Below are positions 16,069 through 22,807 of a stretch of DNA of 22,807 nt, one piece after another (within the stretch, counting starts at the first letter, position 1; each line of letters starts with the position of its first letter). Made by a program: the position numbers and the translations under genes. The notes under the pieces were generated by a model. That model did not search any database, had not been told where the DNA came from, and was given only the letters and a program-made list of their open reading frames with translations. This DNA comes from Phycisphaerales bacterium (lineage in GTDB: Bacteria > Planctomycetota > Phycisphaerae > UBA1845 > Fen-1342): positions 1 through 22,807 of the forward strand of contig JALHJL010000055.1 in the NCBI GenBank assembly GCA_022839625.1, read 5' to 3'.

Positions 16069-16428
16069 GCAAAGCAGAGCTTCGCACTACTGGGTTACGC
16101 GATCGCAAAGCAGAGCTTTGCACTACTGAGCCACGCCATCGCAAAGCAGAGCTTCGCACTACTGGGTAACGCGGACGCAAAGCGGAGCTTCGCACTACTG
16201 AGCCACGCCATCGCAAAGCGGAGCTTTGCGCTACTCGGCCACGCCATCGCAAAGCAGAGCTTTACGCTACTGGGTTACGCGATCGCAAAGCAGAGCTTCG
16301 CACTACTGGGTTACGCGATCGCAAAGCGGAGCTTCGCACTACTGGGTAACGCGGACGCAAAGCGGAGCTTCGCACTACTGAGCCACGCCATCGCAAAGCA
16401 GAGCTTTGCGCTACTCGGCCTCGCGAAG
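16069..16428. repeat. Ten-unit 36-bp tandem repeat array
   Basis: Ten contiguous 36-base units, starting at 16069 and stepping by 36 to 16393. Each begins GCAAAGCRGAGCTTYGC, a hairpin of GCAAAGC, a 3-base loop and GCTTTGC (one mismatch in the TTCGC variants). The second half of the unit comes in a few types: GGGTTACGCGATC, GAGCCACGCCATC, GGGTAACGCGGAC and CGGCCACGCCATC. Units 1-5 and 6-10 repeat nearly the same type order, so the array is a doubled 180-base block. No unique spacers exist, so it is not CRISPR. Since 36 is a multiple of three, frames stay open through it (AKQSFALLGYAI per unit on the plus strand), but no start with a binding site was found. Confidence 0.95.
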
Positions 16429-16435
16429 AAGCCGC

Positions 16436-16578
16436 CGGGCGGTGCGCCAGCCCAAGTCTCGCGGATCAGGAGAAGCACAACCGCTGGCGGCGGCGCGGCG
16501 CCGCGAGTACAACCATCACCGACCCTATTCGGCATTGAACTGCCAGACGCCGGCGGGGTTCGCCGGCCAATGCCGATC
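16436..16578 (+). pseudogene. Transposase remnant, C-terminal end (IS3/IS481-like)
   Basis: The plus-strand frame through 16505 reads EYNHHRPYSALNCQTPAGFA, the typical end of an rve-type (DDE integrase-core) transposase, whose usual form is YNxxRPHSALGYRTPAEFA. Only this end is recognisable. No DDE residues, start codon or matching upstream coding sequence remain, and the tandem array begins just upstream. I read it as the relic of an insertion sequence. Confidence 0.7.
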
Positions 16579-16647
16579 CTTGGGGCTCTGCCCCCAAGCC
16601 CCCGGCTTCTTCCCCCCCCCCCCGGAGAGCACTGGAGGAGAAGCCGG
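16579..16647. repeat. GC foldback with 12-base C tract
   Basis: Inverted repeat CTTGGGG (16579-16585) with CCCCAAG (16592-16598), followed by CCGGCTTCT (16602-16610) with AGAAGCCGG (16639-16647). Between the second pair lies a run of 12 C (16612-16623). It may be the end of the decayed insertion sequence or a dispersed palindrome. The homopolymer length is a likely sequencing or slippage weak point. Confidence 0.7.
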
Positions 16648-16742
16648 TCGAGGATCCGAGACGTGGTCCGACTCTCCTGGCAACCGGGACATAAGGCAGG
16701 GGCAGGTCACCGCAGGGTGTCCGCCAACACGAGGCAGCCGCT

Positions 16743-17702
16743 ATGAACTATCGCAGACTCGGCACCGCAGGCATCAGACTCTCTGAAGTCGGGCTCGGGA
16801 GCTGGCTTACGTACGGCTACGGGGTGAGCGACGACGCGGCTCGGGCGTGCGTGCGCCGTGCGCTTGACCTGGGCGTCAACTTCTTCGATACCGCCGACGC
16901 CTATCACCGCGGAGCGGCGGAGGAGTTCCTGGGGCGGGAACTGCGCGCGGTTCGCCGGCGCGACCTGGTCATCGCGACGAAGTGCTTCTTCCCGATGAGC
17001 CAGAACGTCAACGACTGCGGGCTGTCGCGAAAGCACATCTGGGAAAGCGTGCACGACTCGCTCAAGCGCCTGCACACCGACTACATCGACCTCTACCAGT
17101 GCCACCGCTACGACCCGGACGTGGAGCTGCCGGAGGTCGTGCGGGCGATGGACGACCTGGTCCGGCAAGGCAAGATTCTGTACTGGGGCGTCAGCGAATG
17201 GTCCGCCGACCAGATTCGGGCCGCTTGCCAGTGCGCGCGCGCGATGAATGCCGCCCCGCCGGTCTCCAACCAACCCGAATACAGCATCGCGGCCCGGCGG
17301 GTTGAGACCAACGGCGTGCAGCGGGCGTGTCTCGAGTGCGGGATGGGGATGGTCGTTTGGAGTCCGCTCAAACAGGGCGTCCTGACGGGCAAGTACTCGG
17401 GCGGCAAGATTCCGCGGGACAGCCGGGCCGCCAGTCGCGAGATGAGCGGGTTCCTGAGGCACGTGGAGCGGGAGCTGGCCGACCGTGTGGACAAGCTGCG
17501 GCCCATCGCGGACCGTCATGGCGCGACATTGCCTCAGCTTGCAATCGCGTGGCTGCTACAGCGGGAGGCTGTCACGAGCGTCATTATCGGAGCTACGCGG
17601 CCAGAACAGGTCGATGAGAACTGCCGCGAGGTCCCGGTCGTTCTTTCCGAGGAAGACTTGGCCGAGATCGACAGCCTGTTCCCCGCGTCGGAGTACCCGT
17701 AG
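16743..17702 (+). CDS. Aldo/keto reductase
   Basis: A 319-residue NAD(P)H-dependent oxidoreductase with a TIM-barrel fold. The catalytic tetrad is complete: Asp49 and Tyr54 (FFDTADAY), Lys80 (VIATK) and His121 (QCHRYD). The cofactor-binding C-terminus is present (VTSVIIGATRPEQVDEN). It is closest in style to the Kv-beta/YghZ-type AKR group acting on aldehydes or ketones; the substrate is unknown. The ATG at 16743 has only a modest GAGG site. It is followed by a palindromic hairpin and then dnaK. Confidence 0.93.
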   Translation: MNYRRLGTAGIRLSEVGLGSWLTYGYGVSDDAARACVRRALDLGVNFFDTADAYHRGAAEEFLGRELRAVRRRDLVIATKCFFPMSQNVNDCGLSRKHIWESVHDSLKRLHTDYIDLYQCHRYDPDVELPEVVRAMDDLVRQGKILYWGVSEWSADQIRAACQCARAMNAAPPVSNQPEYSIAARRVETNGVQRACLECGMGMVVWSPLKQGVLTGKYSGGKIPRDSRAASREMSGFLRHVERELADRVDKLRPIADRHGATLPQLAIAWLLQREAVTSVIIGATRPEQVDENCREVPVVLSEEDLAEIDSLFPASEYP

Positions 17703-17734
17703 CACGTGACGGCTTCGGGAGCGCTCCCGCGTGC
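17702..17734. terminator. Palindromic hairpin after the aldo/keto reductase gene
   Basis: Perfect 14-base palindrome CGGGAGCGCTCCCG (17716-17729), flanked by outer arms GCACG (17702-17706) and CGTGC (17730-17734). It starts at the stop codon of the reductase. There is no T-tract, so intrinsic termination is uncertain; it may be a repeat or an RNA-stabilising stem. Confidence 0.4.
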
Positions 17735-17829
17735 GTGATCGTTGGTTTGGACGCTGCCGGGCAGGCGCTCGGCTGTCACTTTGGCAGGGGCGCGGATCGC
17801 CTGGACCAAGCCATTAGCCACACAAGCTT

Positions 17830-17857
17830 TTGTAAACAATAAACTTAGCGCTAATTA
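17830..17857 (+). promoter_or_regulatory. AT-rich patch with palindrome upstream of dnaK
   Basis: The only AT-rich stretch in the gap before dnaK. It contains TTGTAA (17830-17835), the perfect palindrome TTAGCGCTAA (17845-17854) and TAATTA (17852-17857). A weak promoter with a 16-base spacer can be drawn. The CIRCE operator (TTAGCACTC, 9 bases, GAGTGCTAA) is not present, so HrcA control is not indicated. Confidence 0.25.
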
Positions 17858-17948
17858 CGCGCCGCACGCCCCCTGGAACCCCGATTGCATCAACCGGCCC
17901 GGAATCACCGCGCCCGGAGGAGACCGGGCGGCACTCGTGGAGACTCCA

Positions 17949-19886
<1,938 letters not shown>

Positions 19887-19889
<3 letters not shown>

Positions 19890-19938
19890 CGGCCGGGCGG
19901 TGCCAGCCCGCCGTGGCGGGTGCCGGCCATCATGGCGT
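19887..19938. repeat. 52-bp direct repeat, copy 1
   Basis: Begins at the dnaK stop codon (TAGCGGCCGGGCGG...) and matches 20040-20091 at 50 of 52 bases. It contains the hairpin CCCGCC (19907-19912), GT, GGCGGG (19915-19920), which could also stabilise or end the dnaK message, though no T-tract follows. Confidence 0.9.
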
Positions 19939-20039
19939 AGCGCCGGACCCGAGCTTGCCCGCCGTGGCGGCAGTCCGGCGTGTCGTGGCCGGCGGCTCTT
20001 CGGCCGCGAATCCGAGCCGCGACCGTGAGGGAGCGGTTA
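19939..20039. repeat. Spacer with further dispersed-repeat motifs
   Basis: No gene here. It contains another CCGCCGTGGCGG hairpin core (about 19960-19972) and, at 20011-20036, a CCGCGACCGTGAGGGAGCGG-type sequence that I recognise as a common dispersed repeat of planctomycete genomes. That recognition is from memory, not from a search. Confidence 0.45.
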
Positions 20040-20091
20040 TAGCGGCCGGGCGGAGCCAGCCCGCCGTGGCGTGTGCCGGCCATCATGGCGT
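20040..20091. repeat. 52-bp direct repeat, copy 2
   Basis: Second copy, 153 bases after the first, differing at two positions (T to A and G to T). The G to T change breaks the outer pair of the hairpin stem. Confidence 0.9.
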
Positions 20092-20155
20092 GTGGCTCCC
20101 GCGGCCAACGGTGATCTTCCAGTAGCATGCACCGTCGAAGCAAGGAGAAGGGGTA

Positions 20156-20474
20156 ATGGCTGTTCACGACGTACGGTTTACGGTTCCGGAGCGCCCTGTC
20201 GGTAACGTCGATATCGAGTTTGTCGTCAGGAGGGATGGGAAGAAGATGGGAACCCTTACTACCGGGAGCGGAAAAGGTGTGACATGCCAGAGCCGCCGTG
20301 TAGCAGCACTTCCGCGTCAGAATTCCATTGGGATGCCACACATTAATCGCTCCCAGTAGTAAGATCAGCAAAGGCGGCCTGGAATGGAGACCTATGGGCC
20401 CGAGCGACGGACTTCATCTGACATGGCCGGAGGTTGACGGCCTTGCGCGCCGGGAAGGCAAGAAGAAAAAGTAG
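20156..20474 (+). pseudogene. Small conserved-type gene interrupted by a 101-bp hairpin element
   Basis: The start is sound: ATG at 20156 with AGGAG 8 bases upstream. The first 34 codons (20156-20257) read MAVHDVRFTVPERP ... KKMGTL, the style of small planctomycete proteins of about 70-90 residues that I recall without a family name. The frame then enters an inserted element and stops at TAG 20357-20359, giving a 67-residue chimera. Removing the 103 bases 20258-20360 rejoins the frame exactly (ACC CTT AAG ATC) and yields KISKGGLEWRPMGPSDGLH and on to the stop at 20472-20474, a 71-residue protein with the expected C-terminal half. As sequenced the gene is broken, unless the truncated form works or the insertion is bypassed. 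Confidence 0.75.
20259..20359. mobile_element. 101-bp MITE with TA target duplication
   Basis: Terminal inverted repeats CTACCGGGAGCG (20259-20270) and CGCTCCCAGTAG (20348-20359) match at 11 of 12. After a 6-base unpaired spacer on each side, a second stem pairs 20277-20289 with 20329-20341 at 11 of 13. The loop is 39 bases. TA flanks both ends (20257-20258 and 20360-20361), the duplication typical of IS630/Tc1-mariner-type transposition. No protein is encoded, so it is a non-autonomous element. The boundaries are confirmed by the exact restoration of the host gene on removal. Confidence 0.85.
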
Positions 20475-20516
20475 GTACGCACTTCCCCGACCATATCGAT
20501 ACCGTGTGTGCGAGGG

Positions 20517-21254
20517 TCATTCCCGGAACATGATCTTCTGCGGCGCCCTGATGACACGGAGCACGTCCTTCTTCTGAACGGTCGTGACGCTGCCCTGACC
20601 GTCGGGCTTCACATAGAGCCATCTTGGCCCGATGGATTTGACCGTTCCCCTAACCTCGCCAGCCTTCTGGGTCCATGCGTCGATGAGGCTCCCTGCCCTG
20701 ACTGGCGGCAACGTGTCGCCTCGGGTCACGTCGCAGACAGTCACATGCACTCGACGGCGGTCGCAGTCGTAGATGATCTTCACATCCGTACCGAAGTCGA
20801 AATGTATGTCCTCGTCTACGCGAGTGATGACGTACTCGTGGTCGGTCGCCGTCAGGCCCTGTCCACGGGCAGGAAGGAAGAGCATCGACCGCAAGCGATA
20901 ATCAGAGTGGAAGTCGGCCAAGTCCGTGAAGCAGACGTCGCTCGAAACGACCCGCGATTTGCCAAAACCGTCGCTATGTATTCCGATCACGAAGCTAGCG
21001 CCCCTTGCCTGGGATGGGTCGTATGTCTGCATCCGCAGAAAACTGTGGACCTCCGGCCACGTAGGGGTTTCGGCGCCGAAGTGCCCCTCCAGGAAAAGCC
21101 ATTTGACGATGTTCCGCGTGCCCTCCAGAAGGTCCAAGGCGCGTTTGCTACGCACACAGAACAGGGAGTCAAATCGCCGGAACTTGCGCCAAGCGTCGGC
21201 CTCGCCTTGAGCTTCGAATTCCTTGCTCCACTGCTGGAAGGTGATTCTCCGCAT
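20517..21254 (-). CDS. Unrecognised protein encoded with an endonuclease III-like glycosylase
   Basis: A 245-residue protein. The ATG at 21254 is chosen because AAGGTGG precedes it at suitable spacing, 10 bases after the upstream gene's stop; a GTG at 21281 would overlap that gene. I recognise no family. The N-terminal third is helical and charged (FQQWSKEFEAQGEADAW), with no signal peptide or membrane span. The middle contains HSDGFGKSRVVSSDVCFTDL. The last 50 residues (GEVRGTVKSIGPRWLYVKP) look like a small SH3/KOW-like beta barrel, which could bind nucleic acid. Base composition is less GC-rich than the housekeeping genes here. Tight coupling implies a shared job with the glycosylase. Confidence 0.72.
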   Translation of the reverse strand: MRRITFQQWSKEFEAQGEADAWRKFRRFDSLFCVRSKRALDLLEGTRNIVKWLFLEGHFGAETPTWPEVHSFLRMQTYDPSQARGASFVIGIHSDGFGKSRVVSSDVCFTDLADFHSDYRLRSMLFLPARGQGLTATDHEYVITRVDEDIHFDFGTDVKIIYDCDRRRVHVTVCDVTRGDTLPPVRAGSLIDAWTQKAGEVRGTVKSIGPRWLYVKPDGQGSVTTVQKKDVLRVIRAPQKIMFRE

Positions 21255-21264
21255 CTGATCCACC

Positions 21265-22059
21265 TTAAGGACGAGGATCACGCGCGCGCCGAAGTAGGCG
21301 CGCGCAGTCCTTTCCTATCACACACTCCCGGCAATTGGGGCGCTCACGCCTACACCACGTGCGCCCGATTTCCCAAGCTGCATCTAGCGACGCTGGAGAC
21401 CTAGGCGCTAGCTGCCGCGCGGCTTCCACAGCGTCGGCTGGTCCTCCTCGACGGGCTATGAGGCCGCTGCGAAGGAATACCCTCATCACGTGAATGTCAG
21501 GCTTGATATCCAGTTGTTTGAGCGCTGCTCTTCCCCCAAGAAGCCCGTATTGCGCCGCGAGCAAGCGCACCGCCATGCGGGACAGGGCCGGTCCGATGCC
21601 GTGGATTGCGTCCAGTCTACTGCGAACGAGTTCGACGTTGCGTTGACGTCGCCAGATTCTCCGCGGATCGCCCTCGTACACTTCGAGGATATGCTGCGCC
21701 GCCACCGGCAGTTGGCGTGTGAACTGGCCCCAATGTCGGTGGAACGCCTTGCCACCATTCCCGTAGCGCAAGAAGCCACCAAGGCGCTTCTTCGACATTT
21801 GGGCTAGGCGCTGCCACAGCGCCGCAACATCCTGGTCGTCGCCCAGGACATAATTGATGACCCGGCCGGCATCCCACGCAGTTTGATAAGGCACGCTTCG
21901 ATCGAGGATTACACCCAGCAGGAAGGCGTTCGCCTCCGCTGGGGTCATCTTTGAGACTGTGCCCGAAAAGCCGGGCCAAGGTCCCTCCCGCTTGCCGTAG
22001 TTCTGAATCGTCTTTGCAATGCGCCGGTGCTTCCCCAGAGTGACCGTCTTCTCCAGCAT
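21265..22059 (-). CDS. HhH-GPD DNA glycosylase with 4Fe-4S cluster (endonuclease III-like)
   Basis: A 264-residue protein. The ATG at 22059 has an excellent AAAGGAGG site 5 bases upstream. The helix-hairpin-helix is IHGIGPALSRMAVR (152-165), the catalytic Asp candidate is Asp188 in KPDIHVMRV, and the cluster ligands are Cys236, 243, 246 and 252 with spacing 6-2-5, exactly that of endonuclease III. The lyase Lys of endonuclease III (GVGRKTA) is replaced: the aligned segment reads GIGPALS, so a monofunctional glycosylase without beta-lyase activity is likely. The N-terminal 100 residues (MTPAEANAFLLGVILDRSVPYQTAW) suggest a subgroup distinct from housekeeping Nth. Base excision repair or attack on modified foreign DNA are both possible. 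Confidence 0.82.
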   Translation of the reverse strand: MLEKTVTLGKHRRIAKTIQNYGKREGPWPGFSGTVSKMTPAEANAFLLGVILDRSVPYQTAWDAGRVINYVLGDDQDVAALWQRLAQMSKKRLGGFLRYGNGGKAFHRHWGQFTRQLPVAAQHILEVYEGDPRRIWRRQRNVELVRSRLDAIHGIGPALSRMAVRLLAAQYGLLGGRAALKQLDIKPDIHVMRVFLRSGLIARRGGPADAVEAARQLAPRSPASLDAAWEIGRTWCRRERPNCRECVIGKDCARLLRRARDPRP

Positions 22060-22641
22060 GCGCGCCTCCTTTGATCGCTATGGTATCGTCAAAGCGCGAC
22101 GACAGCCACACCAGTACCTCGCTTAGCACCGGCTCTAGCCGGTCGGCGGCGGTTGCCACGTACTTCGGTTCGGGGGCGGAGTCGAAACGCGGACGCAGCT
22201 AGTCAACCAGGTCAATTGGGGACAGCCGCCTGTTTCTGGGGCGTCTGCGAGGGCTTGCTCGCGCTGCGCGTTCTGATCGGAGCCGCGCGACCGACAGCGC
22301 GACCTCGGTGTGCTTCTCCCGTACGACGCGAGACCTCGCGCTGCGCGACCGCTGGCCGAGAAATCCGACCCTCCCCTAACCCCCATAAGCGTTAACTTAA
22401 CAGACGCCGTCTTCGGCGGCGTGGGGTGTCGGCGAGCGCACGGGCGATGGTTTGCCATTCGGCCAGCGTCCGCCCCAGCCCGCACTGCGGTGTAACGGCG
22501 GCGATCAGTTCGCGGTGGAGAAAGCACATTTCACGCCAGCGGCGGCGCCGCGCTGTCGGAAGCGGAGACAGTTGCGTTGCGCGCCGCGATCGAGCGCGGG
22601 TCAATGCCATTCGTAGTTGAAATAGCGAACGGCTCGTCACG
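22060..22641. other. Repeat-rich gap without a supported gene
   Basis: No frame here shows a start with a binding site or a recognisable protein. The longest frames overlap each other and the glycosylase and are unlike known families. It holds a 13-base direct repeat CTCGCGCTGCGCG (22258-22270 and 22335-22347), several GCGCGACC words, an AATTGGGGACAG stretch near 22214-22225 of the kind often seen at IS200/REP-type element edges, and the hairpin listed separately. It looks like decayed mobile DNA. Confidence 0.45.
22405..22418 (-). terminator. Terminator-like hairpin
   Basis: CGCCG (22405-22409), loop TCTT, CGGCG (22414-22418). On the minus strand it is followed by TCTGTTAAGTTAAC, a weak T-rich tail. 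It could end transcripts coming from the transposase fragment at the window edge. Confidence 0.35.
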
Positions 22642-22807
22642 TTACGCCACCTTCTCCAGAGTTCCCTTCGCATGTACTTCCAGCGCTGCATGCAGGCGCG
22701 GCAGGTGTTGATAGCCGCTGACCTTTCGCAGCCGCGGCTCGATGTCCAAGAGCGTCGTCGCCAGCCAGCGGTGCTTCTGGTCCGCGTTCCGCCAGCAGTC
22801 CACCTTG
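22642..22807 (-). CDS. Transposase C-terminal fragment (runs off the window)
   Basis: On the minus strand, from the window edge to TAA at 22644-22642, the frame reads 54 residues including WRNADQKHRWLATTLLDIEP and LRKVSGYQHLPRLHAAL. A basic, Trp-containing stretch followed by RKVxGYxHLPxLxAAL is how many Mutator/IS256-like transposases end; this is from memory. The 5' part lies outside the window, so whether the gene is intact cannot be seen. Confidence 0.6.
   Translation of the reverse strand, partial: KVDCWRNADQKHRWLATTLLDIEPRLRKVSGYQHLPRLHAALEVHAKGTLEKVA

Noticed and set aside
16069..16428. CRISPR array (36-base period)
   Set aside because: Units are contiguous and vary only by a few shared types; there are no unique spacers between repeats and no cas genes nearby.
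17703..17948. CIRCE heat-shock operator before dnaK
   Set aside because: Only the palindrome TTAGCGCTAA was found; the TTAGCACTC/GAGTGCTAA arms with a 9-base spacer are absent.
20258..20360. Translational bypass element or self-splicing intron in the small gene
   Set aside because: TA duplications and paired terminal repeats explain the insert as a MITE. It is too short for an intron, and no matched take-off and landing codons were evident. Kept only as a remote alternative.
21617..22159. 180-codon minus-strand frame overlapping the glycosylase start
   Set aside because: It lacks a binding site, and most of it is an out-of-frame reading of the well-supported glycosylase.
22135..22691. Minus-strand frames in the right-hand gap
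   Set aside because: They are Arg-rich, overlap each other in different frames and show no recognisable protein; the transposase tail is in another frame.

Overview
The window is high-GC bacterial DNA that most resembles a member of the Planctomycetota. This is an inference. It rests on an N-terminal dockerin-like calcium-binding segment in a secreted hydrolase, a secreted PA14 plus DUF1080 (3-keto-disaccharide hydrolase-like) protein, many dispersed palindromic repeats next to and inside genes, and loosely packed short operons on both strands. No rRNA, tRNA or CRISPR array was recognised.

Layout. 1-415 is a leader region with a good promoter at 326-354. 425-4109 (+) holds a large secreted alpha/beta hydrolase and a small exported protein of unknown function. 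4203-10960 (-) holds serS, a PA14/DUF1080 protein, a two-gene ABC-2 exporter and a leuC-type dehydratase with an unusual basic tail; an AT-rich foldback separates the exporter from the DUF1080 gene. 11359-13020 (+) is a B12-binding-type radical SAM protein, converging on a three-gene minus-strand operon (14923-12971). That operon encodes a MauE/DoxX-like redox membrane protein, a secreted protein with 12 cysteines and an exported protein with a C-terminal membrane anchor. 15174-16007 (-) is a ferredoxin/flavodoxin-NADP reductase, possibly leaderless. 16069-16742 is repeat DNA: ten 36-bp tandem units (a doubled 180-bp higher-order block), a transposase remnant and a GC foldback. Then come an aldo/keto reductase and dnaK (+).

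19887-22807 is accessory in character. It holds a 52-bp direct repeat starting at the dnaK stop codon and a small gene split by a 101-bp hairpin element with TA duplications (a MITE). It also holds a two-gene minus-strand operon (an endonuclease III-like 4Fe-4S glycosylase and an unrecognised partner), a repeat-rich gap, and the C-terminal end of a transposase at the window edge.

The strongest candidates for something undescribed are the MITE-interrupted small gene, the MauE-like/12-cysteine operon, the glycosylase plus unknown-protein pair, and the higher-order 36-bp array.
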